DNA of 39,834 nucleotides, taken from positions 35,631 to 75,464 of the forward strand of contig JAAMXP010000453.1 in assembly GCA_019693395.1 (NCBI GenBank), written 5' to 3'. The translations under genes and the position numbers were made by a program. Within the stretch, counting starts at the first letter, position 1, and each line of letters starts with the position of its first letter. This document shows, one piece after another, positions 10,701 through 22,900 of the stretch. This stretch comes from Ettlia oleoabundans (Eukaryota > Chlorophyta > Chlorophyceae > Chlamydomonadales). The notes under the pieces are model-generated. The model saw nothing but the letters and a program-made list of their open reading frames with translations. It did no database searches and was not told the DNA's origin.

Positions 10701-13700
10701 ACCCATCCACCCGAGCAACCATTTGATCAACATCCGTTCCTTTCACCTGTTATCCAGCCGCAGTCAGCAGTACACCAGTACACATCGCCAGGCTGGAAGC
10801 CAAACACATACTTGAAGGTAGTGGCAGCGTAAACCTGCAGCAACAATGTGCCGTGGACTAGATTGGCTGTTGTAGGGTGATAGGGTGCGGCTGAACTGCA
10901 AGTTCAGCAGCAGAGAGGCAGCATCAGCAGCTGGTGTGGCTGTTGTTTGACATCTGTACCACTATACAAAACATGCCCACAAAACCCGGGACAGCACACC
11001 AGCAGCATTTCAACAACGTATAGCAGGATGCAAAGCAGGGTGAGCAGGCGGGACCCCCCATGAGCGTGATGCACTCGTACGCACCATGTAGCCCCCTGTG
11101 GTGTGCAGCACTCCCTTGGGCTTGCCCGTGGAGCCGGAAGTGTAGAGATAGAACAGTGTGTCCTCACTCTCCATCCACTCCACCTCTGCAGCGGGGCAGG
11201 CGGGTAGCAGCCCCACAGGGAAGGGACGGGAAGAGAGGATGGGGAGGTGTCAGGTAACATACTCTGTGAAGCGAGGAGTGAGTGCGGGGCATGTGTTGAA
11301 GGCGGGCTGCAATGTTGGTTGTCATAGTTTGTCCCAGAGCCATGGCCGCGGAGGTACCAGGCAGCTAGCTGTAGGCACGCACCTGCGGTGTCTGGCTGCT
11401 GTGGGATGGCATCCTGCCAGAACACATCCCGGCCTGCGGACATGTGTGTGTCTTCTTTCTTCTCCGCGTCATCATTGGCATACACTAGCACATGCTCCAC
11501 CTGCAGCAAAGGGCAGACATGCCAGTCACAGGTCTGCATGTCTTGAAATGCCAGACCCAAACGCAAAGCGAAGCGAACCACGGCCCTAGAATGTAAATAC
11601 AGCAGCGGGTGGTGAATCTGGCAGCATATGTGTATTGCAACGGCGAGCTTTGCAGCCGTTCAGCAGGCAGGGAATGGCAGGCAGGCAGGCAGGCAGGTGA
11701 CTCACGTTGAAGCCCTGCTGCTTTGCAATATCAAAGCCCTGGTCCGCAATCTTCTTCAGGTTAATGACCTTGGTACCACGGTTGACAGCTGCAATGCAGA
11801 AAGGCATTTGCAGCTGGATGAGTTTGAAGGGAATGACAGCAGCGCCAACAGGAAAGGGCGCCGGACAAAACTGGCTGCTACTGAACCGGTTTTCTTGCAG
11901 GAATAACATCTCCATGCGCTGCGCGGTTGAAGATGTTAGGTGCCCTGCCTCCCTGCTTTAGCTGGCAGCCATGCTTGATTTCCTGGATTCTGCTGGTGGA
12001 TGCTGACTGGCAGTTTCTCACCATTGCATGTGATAACCACCCTGGCCTTGCAATCCTCAATGCGGCTGCCCAGTGCATCTGCCGAGAAGCCGCCAAACAC
12101 CACACTGTGCACTGCGCCTATGCGGGCGCACGCCAACATTGCAATGGGCAGCTGCAGGCAGGAATGTGGGGGCACGGAGGACTAGCATTTTGCAATCGGT
12201 AAGTTGGCAGCACGTAGTCAAATTAGAAGAGTTGGGTTAGAAGGCCAGTCACACTGTGTGCATAGGTGAAAACGCAAGCTTGCCATTCTCACTTCTCCCA
12301 TGAGTTGGTAGGATTTCTGCATGCTGCATGTGACTGGCCGTTTACCCATCCGGCGGTGTTCACATTTAAATTCGTTGCCACTGTCGCCGCAGCCGCAAAC
12401 CTAAGCAACGCACTCATCACGTGCACGCACCTCACAGACCATTGGCATGTAAATTGCCACTGCATCACCCTTCTTAACGCCGGCTGACCGCAACCAGTTG
12501 GCCACACGGCAAACCTCCTGTACGCAGTAAAATCCGACAGCTTGGCACAATCAAGGAACCAGACAGGGCATTTTATTGAAACAGTCCACAGTGACATGTG
12601 CCTTATTTGTTCGGCCCCCGCACTTCTCCCCGCAACGATGTCTCCCTGAGGGCCGGATCTTTTGCACGTTGTCTCACACCTCCCAACCTCGCCCAAAATC
12701 TGGAAGTGTGGGCAGCATGCCGAGTCAACAACGTTTGGACTCCTGCTTGCCACATAGTATCAGCACAATCCTGCTTCCCACATGCACCTGTAGCACGTCT
12801 CCATATGTCATCACACCATCGCGCCCAACATCATTCCCCTCAAACAAGAAGCAGGGCTGATCAGCATGTCCCTCACTGATGTGGCGGTCTAGACAGTTGT
12901 ACGCAATGTTGGTTTTACCGCCTTTGAACCACTCTGCAAAGATCGGGCCCTGCAGGCGCAGACAAGGGTACTAGTTAGCAAGACCTCAGCCGTCGTGTGC
13001 CCAGGCGGATGCTGTCAGTAAATGCAAGCTGGCCTTGCGAGCATGTAGAGCCAGTTGAGGGGCAGCCCAGGGATTGAGGGGTGGCCAGCAAGAGGTGATG
13101 AACACTGTACTGTCGCTTGGCAACATAACAAAGGAATGCCGACTCCGCACCTTACGGACGTCAAAGTTGGCTGAATGATGCTGCTCTGGGATGGGCTGCT
13201 CCCAGTGAAAGTCGTTTGAGGCAATTCCGCGCCAGAAGCCTAAGACGGTTTTGGAGATACACAAGACAGGTTGGCAAGTCTGAGATCTAAGGGCATACAG
13301 CATGGGATGCACAGATGCACCCTTGATTGCAAAGTGCTATTGATGTAATGCAGCCATCAAGATACAAGAGACCATACACTGTGAATGTAAAAGCACTGCT
13401 CTCATTCAATCCAACAGCCGGTGCCAAGCTAAAGTGGCAGTCATGTCAACAGCACAAACATGGCTGCACACACCGTTGGGGTCGTCAATAGACCGTTTGT
13501 ACATCTCCTTGTACTGCTCAAGGCTGTGCACATGGGCATGCTGGTGCACGACTGCCGGGTGTACAGATGCACCCTCCTCCTCAACCTAAAATGGATGAAC
13601 ACCGTGGCATGTGGTTGAGGCGCATGCACATTGGAATTGGAATGCATTGAACTTGCCAGAAGTAATGTGTGTAGGTGAGGGATGGTCTGCTGATAAGAAT

Positions 13701-13957
13701 ATCTCCTGGAGATGTAAGTAATCCTCGCTTCGAGTCTCCTGTTTGAAAAGCATAAGGCCAGCAGAAGCAACCACTCGCCGCCGGCAGCTACAACAGTAGC
13801 ATGACGCGTGCTTTCAATATGGCGGACTACGAGACATGGTCCTCACCCTAGCGGCCTTAACTACCACAGCATGACGTCCCGTGGAACTGCTGCTGCGTAC
13901 GGCTTGGCGACGTGCGGGGCAGGGCGGGTTGGCAGCAGCGGCATGGCCGGTCGGCAT
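7725..13957 (-). CDS. ACS: Acetyl-CoA synthetase (AMP-forming), organelle-targeted
   Basis: Activates acetate with ATP and CoA to acetyl-CoA via acetyl-AMP, feeding lipid synthesis or acetate assimilation. Nineteen exons close in frame to 696 residues: 13957-13847, 13585-13474, 13239-13151, 12949-12788, 12517-12431, 12151-12022, 11788-11706, 11500-11383, 11185-11085, 10834-10747, 10502-10378, 10152-10022, 9751-9742, 9574-9466, 9274-9212, 9008-8952, 8721-8611, 8339-8179 and 7967-7725. Landmarks: FWRGIA near residue 75, P-loop [14 protein letters not shown] (312-325), VDTWWQTET (459-467), [17 protein letters not shown], and [11 protein letters not shown] with catalytic Lys658. Residues 1-37 are rich in Ala, Arg and Ser and acid-free, as in a plastid or mitochondrial transit peptide. 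An in-frame ATG at 14011 would add 18 residues. Exon 13 is only 10 nt. Intron 16 starts with GC. No peroxisomal C-terminal signal is seen. Confidence 0.95.
9742..9751 (-). other. 10-nt microexon of acetyl-CoA synthetase
   Basis: The ten bases GTATCACGAG are flanked by a cctgtgcag acceptor and a gtgggc donor. They complete the Trp codon and add Tyr-His-Glu between [14 protein letters not shown] and [14 protein letters not shown], exactly where acetyl-CoA synthetases have a W-Y-x-x stretch. Without it the frame breaks. Confidence 0.85.
11676..11697. repeat. (GGCA)n microsatellite in acetyl-CoA synthetase intron
   Basis: Over five copies of a GGCA unit lie a few bases inside the intron after the exon ending at 11706. 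On the sense strand the donor gtgagtca is followed at once by CCTG repeats. Confidence 0.75.
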
Positions 13958-15147
13958 GGCCAGCAGGGTCTTGCCTGCACAGTGTTGATCGGCGCGGATA
14001 AAGTCACGCATTCCGTCCGATGCACATCCAGAAAACAATGAGTTGCCCCAAGCGCAGTAGATTGCGTGCAAAAACACCTCTAAGCTGCCTTCAGACCTGC
14101 ATTGCCGACAGCCGTGCGGATGGGGCACTGCATACCAATGTACACGTGTGAGCGAGCGACAAGGGCGTTGCGGGACAAAACCTGTTGCAACCAGCAGCTT
14201 GGCGCAGGCGGCCCCGACAGCAATGCAGGAACGCACTGCAGATGCGAGGGATGCGCAGAGCAGAAGTTGAAGTGCTATTGGTGTATGCTTGATTGGTCTG
14301 CCTTGGTGAGCTTAGACTCAGCGCAGCGTGACATGGCACGTCACTGCAGCAAGCTACCACGGCTTCGTTCAAAATGTGCACACTAACTAGCACACTCAGC
14401 GCCACATTTCGAACAATAATGATGCCTTTCATATTGTGATCAAGTCTCTGTTCGGGTTCGTTCAATAAACTCAGCATTTGGTAGCTGACAAGTGCCCGAA
14501 AGGCACCTAGGGGTGCGGTGTGCATATCCATGCAGGCACACATGGAGCATATACCGGGCATGTGGGTGCGTGGTTTGGACTGTGACAGGAGGAATCATTG
14601 CTACTGTATTGGCTTGCTTGATACCCCAAATGTTATTGGGCCCAGTGCCTGAGTTCATTTGATGCCAGAAGTTATTGATGTGCGCGCCTGCTTGGCGAGC
14701 GGTGCGCATAGCAGCAATGAATACCACATAAAGATCTAATTTATGAAGCTGCAGTTTTGGAAGTCACTTATGTCTCTCAAGCCTGCAACCAGCTGGCAGC
14801 CCACCAAAGGTGTGTGCCAGTTTCTTCGCCAGTCTCTTGGGGGTTGTTGAGCCAGCATTCTCCACTCTCATGATATCCTGCGCATCGCACGTTTAAGTGG
14901 ATGGCGGAGAAGTGATTGTGATTGACCCATCCAGGGAACCTGGCCTTCATCCCTGCATCGACTGCATAGACTCCCAGCAGCGGGAGGCCGACCAGCCTGC
15001 TGCGCTGTGCTGCTCCATGCATGGGGCATATTTGGCCAGGCCCACACTTCTTACCCACAAATCCCCCGTCCCTGTCTCTCAAAATTCCCCACCAGCAGCA
15101 GAGGGAGCCGCGGCCACAACCGCGAGGACCCAGGGAATCAGGGCATC
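13958..15147. other. Divergent intergenic region (possible bidirectional promoter)
   Basis: About 1.2 kb separates the start of acetyl-CoA synthetase (minus) from the start of the RanBP2 zinc-finger gene (plus), so it should carry both promoters and 5' UTRs. Several open frames exist, for example 14777-15082 on minus and 14897-15517 on plus. None shows a family signature or a splice chain, and the latter runs through the first exon of the zinc-finger gene in another frame. No TATA box could be assigned with confidence. Confidence 0.5.
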
Positions 15148-17098
15148 ATGGCAGACGAGGAGCACAGGTGGGCCGCGGCAGGAGGAAGGAGGCGCGTTAG
15201 ATGGGAGCGGTGTGGGTGGGTGGCTGCATCAGAGCAGCGGGCGTCTCATTAAGAGCGGTGGTTTGATGGCGGGAGAACAACGCTGCATCGGCTGCCGCTC
15301 ACTCACGACACGCCTCTGCTTCCTGCGGCAGGCCTCCATGGGGGTCTGCCGCGGCGCGGGGTGCGGGGCACATGAAAGCCGGCGCGGCCGCTGCGACCTC
15401 CGCTGCAGCACAGCTCGGGGGTGTGGGTGTGGTGGTGGGGCCCAGCCTGAACCTTTGCGGCGCTGGAATATTGCTGGTGTGATCAATCGGTGTGAGATGG
15501 TGGCACAGGTCGGCTGAGGGGGAGGAGGTGCTGACAGCGGCTGAGGGGGCGGCTCCAGAGGCGGCAGAGGCTCAGGTAGCTGAGGCGGCCCAGGCAGAGG
15601 GTGCCGTTGCGTCAGAGCTGGTGCAAGAGGTAAAGGCAGCAGACCCTAAGGCGTACGCGACCGAGAACCAAGCACCCACGGACAACGACAGGGCCCGCTC
15701 CCGCAGCCGGAGCAGGACCAGGAGCCGCTCGCGGTCGCGCTCTCCCCGCAGCCGCAGCCGCTCGCGGGACCGGCGCTCTCGCACCCGCTCTCGCAGCAGG
15801 TGACGCCACCCTTACACGAACATGCAAGCATTAGCAAACTACATGCTTGCTAGGCATTTCGCATACGCACGACTCAGTTGTTTTCAGGGAGCAAAAGCCG
15901 CCTGTTTTTCCACACAATCTACCTTACTTGTATGGCATCATATCCTGCCAGGCAACATCATCATCTGGCAAACATCACCTGACACGCACCGCCATCGCAT
16001 TCGACTGCAGGGACAGGCGCGACGGTGGGCACCACTACGGTGGTGGCTCCGGGGCCCCACAGTCCTACGATCGCCCGCCGCCACGCGAGCAGGCCTGGCG
16101 CCAGGGCGACTGGGAGTGCCCATCCTGCCGCTTCCACAACTTTGCCAGTCGCGACCGCTGCTTCAAGTGCGGTAAGTTGCGCCAGCCCTCCATTATAGGT
16201 TGGCGCTGCCAGCCAGGGTCAAGCAAGCCACTGTTAGGTGGCCAGCCGTCCTTGGCCTGTTCCCCTCTGAGTTTGGATCTATCAACGCAAGTTGGGGTGT
16301 CTTGTCAAGACAAGAGGAATGCCTGCTGGCAGGCCCATGAGGTCAGATGCAAGCTGCATAGTTGCATCTTGTTGCTGTACTTTCGCAGTTGCTTCATTTT
16401 GCTTGTTTATTTTTTGCTGCTACGGCAGGTTCCGACAGGTCTGGAAACAAGAGCGGCTATGGTGGCGGCGGTGGTGGCTACGGCGGGTACGACCGCTATG
16501 ATGGTGGAAGCTATGGCGGTTATGGTGGGTATGGTGGCGGTGGCTACGGCGCCAGTGGTGGGTATGGCGGTGGCTACGACGCCAGCGGAGGCTACGGCAG
16601 TGGTGGCTATGGCGGGGGTGGCTACGGTGGTGGTGGTTACGGTGGTGGTGGCTACGGCGGAGGCGGTTACGGTGGTGGCGGTTACGGCGGCGGGGGCTAC
16701 GGCGGCGGGAGCGGTGGCTATGGTGGCAGTGGTGGCGCACCCAGGTGTGTGGCAACTGTCGGCAAGGCTCCCACTCCCTTTGGCTGTGACAGTTGCACTA
16801 TTTGCATCAGGCATTGGCTGGCGCGCTATGTGTGTGCCTCTGTCAGCTTTGCTGCGCTAGCCATGCATTTTTGGCCTGGCGGGTCAAGGCTGTTGGGACT
16901 GTGTCGGCTTTCACCTTGCTGTGCTGCTCAGCCAGCCGTGCTGGGGATCACCCTTGCGGAGGATCAACCTTACATGTCCATCTCAATTGCAGGCCTGCAC
17001 CTGCCTTCCGTGAGGGCGACTGGTACTGCAAGGAGTGCAACACCCACAACTTTGCCAGCCGTAGCAGCTGCTTCAAGTGCAATGCCCCCCGTGACTGA
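15148..17098 (+). CDS. SR- and YGG-rich RNA-binding protein with two RanBP2 zinc fingers
   Basis: Five exons (15148-15167, 15509-15799, 16011-16171, 16429-16744, 16993-17098) close in frame to 297 residues. After MADEEHR comes an acidic/Ala-rich part, then an arginine-serine region to about residue 103. The first RanBP2-type finger follows (W138, C140, C143, NF, C154, C157; spacing CX2CX10CX2C), then about 100 residues of Tyr-Gly-Gly repeats (158-262), then a second finger (W273, C275, C278, C289, C292) just before the stop. RanBP2 fingers of the ZRANB2 and FUS/TAF15 kind bind GGU-containing single-stranded RNA. The RS and YGG parts suggest a nuclear splicing- or transcription-linked protein able to condense. 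The two fingers share the sequence HNFASR. The first coding exon is only 20 nt. The low-complexity part makes the length likely to vary between strains. Confidence 0.88.
16459..16735 (+). repeat. Coding YGG/GGY low-complexity repeat
   Basis: Near-perfect repetition of GGTGGCTACGGC-like units encodes Tyr-Gly-Gly(-Gly) runs inside exon 4 of the RanBP2 zinc-finger gene. Third-position changes between units show that the repeat is partly diverged rather than freshly expanded. Confidence 0.9.
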
Positions 17099-17866
17099 GC
17101 TGCCTTGCTGGTCCTCCAGCAGCCAACCAAGCAGCAGGGCAAGCACAGGAGAATGCCCTCGTCCTACCTATGTGCTGCTGCAAGCGCTGTATGCAGCCAC
17201 ACCCAGATGCAGCAACAACTGGCTGTTAAATGCGTGTTCTCACCACCATCGTAAGCCTCCATCTTGTGAAGATTGTTTGGCAGACACTATGGGTGTCTCT
17301 GTGCTGCCGTTCGTCAATCCCGGCAGTGTGGTTTGTTGTGTTGTCTGTCATTATGTTGTCGGGTTATGGCTCCATCCACGTCTGGCTTCCACCCTGCCCA
17401 TTTTTGGTTTGAAGAACCTGTTCAAAATCCTGTGTTCATTCACTGTTTGTAATGCGCTGAAAAAGGCTGGAAGCAAGGTTGCTTTGTATGGGTGGCGGCA
17501 TGACTGATCTGTTGCAGAGATTGTGTTGCCATAGTAAGGGTTGATGACGTGCAGTGTTGGCACGCAGTAAGTTCTTCCCCCTGTCATTGACCTACAGCAA
17601 CTGGCTGCCCAACTCAGTAAATGACGAGCGCACATTACCTTGTGGCGCAAATTTCTCCCTCGTCAGCATGATTTTGTTTCTGCCCTTGCTTGTACCCTGC
17701 AATGCCACGCCTCTCATCGATATGAAACGTGAGATATGATCGTGACCCGCCGCTGGTGGGCAGGACGGCAGCGCGCCCGTGTGGCGGCGGCTGGCTTTGC
17801 ACTCTGGCAGCAGCGATTGTTGTAACCGTACTGCTTCCATTCTCTTCCCAACGTGCTACTGAGCCG
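17099..17866 (+). other. 3' UTR of the zinc-finger gene and promoter of the RS/K-rich gene
   Basis: A spacer of about 770 bases between two same-strand genes. No exon could be supported. A TGTAA lies at 17448-17452. The frame of the next gene stays open upstream of its chosen ATG to about 17729. Confidence 0.5.
17448..17452 (+). promoter_or_regulatory. Candidate TGTAA polyadenylation signal of the zinc-finger gene
   Basis: TGTAA lies about 350 bases past the stop at 17098, in a T-rich stretch. Its position fits a chlorophyte 3' UTR. Confidence 0.4.
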
Positions 17867-19271
17867 ATGGATCTCAGTACGCGCCAGAAACTGGCGGAGC
17901 TCATTCAGAAAGACATCGACCAGTTGCGGGAGAAGGCCGAATGTAGGCAAATTCGTGCGGTTGGTGTTGCACACAATGGTGCTGCCAGCGGTATCCTGGG
18001 CTCCGGCTAACACTAGCACCGCCCCGCCCTGCCGCTGCAACCAGCACGCCGCCACCGGCCGTGCCTCTGCCTCATATAGCGCCTTTATCCACACGTGGCT
18101 GAGCACATCTTTCAACTGCGATCTTGACCTGCAGCACAGGGCGTGACGGCCTGGCTGACTCGACCTGTGCAGCGGAAACGACCCAATGAGCGCTTCCTCA
18201 TCAACACGCTCCGTAGCGTGCAAGTGCACAACCGTCGGGCGGAGGAGGAGGAGATGTGGGAGCGCTACGAGCAGCGGCGGCAGCGGGAGGAGGAGCAGCA
18301 AGCGCAGCGGCAGCGCGGCACTGTCTGGCGGGACACGGAGGAACGAAGAGAGGAGGAAGGCAGCAACAGGCACGGTTCACGTCGCCGCAACAGCAGCAGA
18401 AGCAGTCTTAAGAGCAGGGGTACCAATAGGAGCAGAGGTCGCGGCTCTAAGCGACAGAGGAGCCGCAGCTTGAGCATAGAGGGCAGGAATCACGGCAGGA
18501 GCAACAGCCCTAGCGATGGCGGCGGTGGCGGGCACGAGCGGCAGCCGACGGGTTCTCGCAGCTCTGCAGAGGCTGCGCAGCCGCAGTCAGCGGAGCAGGT
18601 AGATGAAGAGGTTACAGTGCAAGAAGAAGAGGGGTACTTGAGTGACGAGGCTATCGGAGCAATGATTGCCAGCAAAAGCAGCAGGTAGGCACGCTGTGCT
18701 GCTGGCCGGCTTCTTGCACTACAAGGTGCTGCGGGGTGGCTTCTGCTGCATGTCCAGTAGCGCGTGCAGGCATGAAAGCTCAGTGCCAAACATCATCATG
18801 TCGGCTGTTGAATAGCTATAGCCCAAAACCCTTACATGCCACTCATTTCCTGTTATGCATGTTGCCTTGTTGCATGTGGTTCTATGTAGGGGTCGGGGCG
18901 GGGTGGGATCACGCATGGATGTGCCTGGGCCCTACCTCCTGCCGGATGATGAAGCAGCTGAGCTGGCAAATGAGGACACAGAGGTAGTCAGGAGGCGGCA
19001 GCTAGGCCCAGCCCGCCCAGACTGGATGGTGCAGCAGGAGCGGGAGCAGCGGCGCCAGGAGCAAGAAGAGGAGGAGCGGCAGCTGATTGCCATGGCTGAT
19101 GAGCTTCAACCGCGCCGGGTGAAGAAGCAGCGGCGACGGAGCAGTGGCAGCAGCAGATCTGAGAGCGATAATGATAGCAGCGGAAGCAGCAGCAGCGAGC
19201 GGCGACGGAGGAAGAAGAAGAAGCGCAGCAAGAAGGAGAAGAAGAGAAAAAAGAGCAAGCACCGGAAGTGA
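17867..19271 (+). CDS. RS/lysine-rich nuclear protein resembling NKAPD1 (UPF0396)
   Basis: Three exons (17867-17942, 18135-18684, 18890-19271) close in frame to 335 residues. The N-terminal part carries a helix (LSTRQKLAELIQKDIDQLRE) and then WLTRPVQRKRPNERFLINTL, RSVQVHNRRAEEEEMWERYE (about residues 32-70). This resembles the L-x-N-x-(I/L)-R-x-x-x-x-H-N-(K/R)-x-x-E-E-x-x-M-W block of the NKAPD1 family and its plant relatives. An Arg/Ser/Gly-rich middle follows, then an acidic stretch ending in GYLSDEAIGAMIASK, then RGRGGVGSRMDVPGPYLLPD, a QE-rich coiled coil and a polylysine tail that is a strong nuclear signal. The role is unknown; RS composition hints at pre-mRNA processing. The ATG chosen begins the conserved helix; the frame is open further 5', so a longer N-terminus is possible. 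The family match is from memory and tentative; the exon model is firmer than the name. Confidence 0.75.
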
Positions 19272-19961
19272 GCATGTGGTGCCCTGGGTTCAATCCAGCC
19301 GTAGGAATGGTGGTCGTTCAGCCGGCTCAATTTGCAGATCTTTTGCTAGTTGCAAACTATTCTTCTTGCTAATTTGCTGATAAAAGTTCTGCAGTACATA
19401 ATGCGCAACACACGGTCGCTTGTCAGGCTGATTTCCTGGAGGGACGGAAGCGTGGGAGTCGGTGTGACAGGGTGGTGACAGGCATGCTGGGAGCGCTGGA
19501 GACAGAAAGTATAGGCACTGGGTCGGCCTTTGGTGTATTGAATCAAGAGGGTAGTTCTCAAGTCCACTGCTACTGATTGGGCACACGTGTTGGCATATGA
19601 GCCAATCGGCAGAAGCTGTCGTGCATGGCCAGTTTGTGGTGCTGCCGGGACCGGCGGGGCCGCCAGAACACCTGGTTCACCTTGCTGTACTCGAGAGTGG
19701 CATGCAACACATGCATGCTGAGGCACAGTTGTTTGTTTCATGACCTGTTCTACCCGTGCAATGCCGAGCATCATATTCATATTCTGCATGCATCGTGCGC
19801 TTTGCGAGGCTCGACTTACGTAGGGCTCACCCCGCACATGGGTGCCACGCCTCGACGGCCTACGGGCCGCGTCTTATTTTCTCCTTTATTAACCGTCTGT
19901 TGCCACTAACATAGATAACCTCAATGCCGCGCTGACTGTTGTTGGGTCTGGAGTTTGGGGA
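19272..19961. other. Spacer between the RS/K-rich gene and the receptor kinase
   Basis: About 690 bases expected to hold the 3' UTR of the RS/K-rich gene and the promoter of the receptor kinase. No open frame here shows coding character, and no TGTAA was found near the expected 3' end. Confidence 0.45.
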
Positions 19962-22900
19962 ATGAGGGCGCGGCAGGCAGCGAGGCTTTTTCTGCTACTG
20001 CTGCTGGCAATCTGCAACCGGAGATTCGGGGTGGGACAGCAGCCTGCGCAAGGTGAGGTCACCCAATGTTCCGCTGGTTCCGCTGGCAGCCGTATACACG
20101 GCGTCTTCAGAGCCTTCCCGGCGAACGCTGGATTACAAAGTGTTAGAGAGAGGCAGCCACATGCACGCGGAGGCAGGCTTGCCTCCCTTCCGTAGCGGCT
20201 TCGCAGAGCCGCCGAGAGGCAAGCGGCGAGCGCCCCAAGGCCATTAAGCCTGCATAGAGCGCTTGCCCAGTTATCATGCTCACTTATGGCGCTGTAGACA
20301 GTGAGGTAGCATCAGTTTCACATTGACTCTGCGCTGCCATGCTTGCAGAGGTCGCCGCGCTGCTGTCGCTGCCAGCGGCATGCAGCAACTGGGCGGCTGC
20401 GTCAGCCAACCTGCCAGGGGCGCCATGGCAGGAAGGCACAGACCCCTGCGGCGCCGCTGACGGATCCACGGAGGCATGGAAGGGAGTGCAGTGCAGTGCA
20501 GGGGGCAATGTGACTGAGGTGGTTCTCAGTGGGCTAGGCCTGATTGGCACGCTGCCAGCGCAGCTTTCGGCAGTTGTATCCTTGAAGCGTCTAGTCCTTG
20601 ATGGCAACAAGCTGCAAGGTGGGTGGAGCATTCATCCCTAGAAAGCAGCATGGGTGGGGATCACCTGCAGAGTGGGGCTTGTTGCTGCGTTTTCTTGTAT
20701 AACGAACAAGGATCGTGCTCCTGAAAAAGATGCCTGTGTTGCGAGTAAAGCGGAGATTCCTGTCACTGCTGCCGCCACGAAATGCGTTGCAACCCCTGTT
20801 GATCTGAAAATTATCTGAGTGTTATGATGTGTAAGATGTGCAGGCATGCTTCCCATGCCTCAGTGGACGGACCGCACAGCTTTCACTGGCGGCTCGACCA
20901 TCGTGGAGCTGCGCCCGGGAAACCCAGGCTTATGCGGTGAGCAGCCGGTGTGCCAGATGATGCCAGTTGGTGCCAGCGGTTGCGCTGGGTCATCCGAAAT
21001 GTGAGTGATGGCGAAAATTGTGTGAATGGTGGTGCCTCGTGCTTTCAGAACTTGCTTTGTGTCTGTGCAGGTCCCGTGATGCCCCTCGATCCGCAGCTCT
21101 TCCCAGAGGGGAACCTTGATCGCAATGCAACCCTGGTGCGGCGAGCCACCCTCATGCACCCTCATCACCGGTTGAATATGCGACCTGTGCTCTGCAAGGC
21201 TGCGCAATGGCCCAGCTGCCAAACCTCAACATTGGATTGCAGCCAATGCGGCAGTTGCGCCAGCTCAGCATCATCTTATGCCCTGGCTGCCGCAGATCCC
21301 AGCTGCCAACCTCATGCACACCGGGGAACAGATGACAACTCTCATAGTGAGCCCTGCTGTCAGTCGACTGTCACCCACGCTTTGTTGTAGATAATAGACA
21401 TTACAAAACCTGATACTCGCCATCCCCCAACATGTCCTTGCTTCTGGGTTGAGGGCCAACCTCTCCTTAGCATCCCTTTGCATCAACACTATGCTGTTCT
21501 TGTGCCTATTGACCCTGCAGCTTACACAACGCGACTTGCTTTCCCCAGGCACCAGCGTCACAGTCACCAACTGGCTTGGCTCCTGCATGATCCCTTGCGA
21601 CCAAGGTGGGCCTGGTACCCCTGCTGTGACATCCGGCACCCCGCTGCTGTGCGGCCCAACTGACAGCCGGTTGCTGTGCTGGCGACCAACAGTCGGTTGC
21701 GGTTGCTGCTTTAAAACAAGCCTTGTTATAAACGTCAACCGATCAGGCTGTCTCCATGCATCTCCTTTAGCACCCCTTACGTCGGTTTGCACGCCACTCT
21801 GCAGTGACAAACGGGCTGACACAAGCGCCGCCCGGGGTGGCGGCTGCCCGCCTTCCCTGGCCGCCTGCCATCACCACCAACATTTTTGACCTTAGTTGGA
21901 CTTACAACATGACGTGAGTGGGGTGTAAGCGGTGCTGGCTTGGCCTCAGTTAACATGAATTCCTCCCTCAACGTTGCCTACTGCACGTGGGCATTCGTGC
22001 TCGTGTAGAACGCCACGTGTAGCCATGATGCTCCCTGCTTGCCTTTGACCTGCTCTTGCAGCTGAGCCTCCACCCCGATATCTGTGCCATGCCTCCTGCG
22101 GGTTGTGCTGCAGTATGGCGGACTTGGTTCAGTTGAACCCAGATGCTGCTTGGATGCAGTCTGGGGAAATCTCGCGCCTGCCCTGCTACCCCTCCAAAGG
22201 CAACATTCCTTTCGCGTACTATGGGGGAGACGTGGCCTTTGGACAGGCAAGATTGGCCAGGCCCACTCGTGTTGCCTACTCGGCCTACTCATCACTCGAC
22301 TCCCCCGCTGTTGCCATTCATTTTGCATCAACCTTGGTAATGTTTAAGTGTTCTTGCGTGTTGTCTGTTGAACCGCTTCGCTTCTTGTTCCTGCAGTTTC
22401 TGCGCTTGCATGCGTCACTGATATGTGAGTCTGCTGAGCCATATTTACTGGTATCGTCACGCCCACATGTACTGGTGCAGTTCTCAGGAGGCAACCAGCT
22501 TCCGGGCGCAAAGGGCCTGCCAGCAGCAATGGCAGCCGCAAGATTGAATGCCAACATCCCCAACACGTGAGCATGCTGGCAAGCCAGCCAAGCACTGCTG
22601 GCCAGCGTACAAAGCGGCAAAGGATGGCTCGTGCTACCAGTGCAGCCCAAATACTGTTTCGTGGCATGTATTTGCAGTTTGCTCGCCATTCAATACTGCT
22701 CCCTGAATGATTTTCAAACACCATCATATCGATACCTTGTCTCTTACTACCTATGCCTGCCTGTTTGCTTGCCTGCCCATCTGCCTGCCCATCTGCCTGC
22801 CCACTTGCCTGCCCACCTACCTGCCTGCAGCTTCCACTGGCCCAGCATCTACACAGGCACTCCCGCCCCAGATGAGCTGGGTGGCGGTATCGTTCAGCCG

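Noticed and set aside
14777..15517. Open frames on both strands between acetyl-CoA synthetase and the zinc-finger gene
   Set aside because: No family resemblance and no splice chain. The plus-strand frame overlaps the true first exon in another frame. Long open frames are expected in G+C-rich DNA.
16407..16814. Ala/Thr-rich and Arg/His-rich minus-strand frames opposite the YGG repeat
   Set aside because: They are antisense shadows of the repetitive coding region of the zinc-finger gene.
22382..22480. Extra 5' extension of receptor-kinase exon 8 (FLRLHASLI...) from an acceptor at about 22396
   Set aside because: It is in frame with the called exon, so retention cannot be excluded. However, the stretch lacks conservation features and contains its own gtgagt donor in an incompatible phase, so the acceptor at 22480 was preferred.
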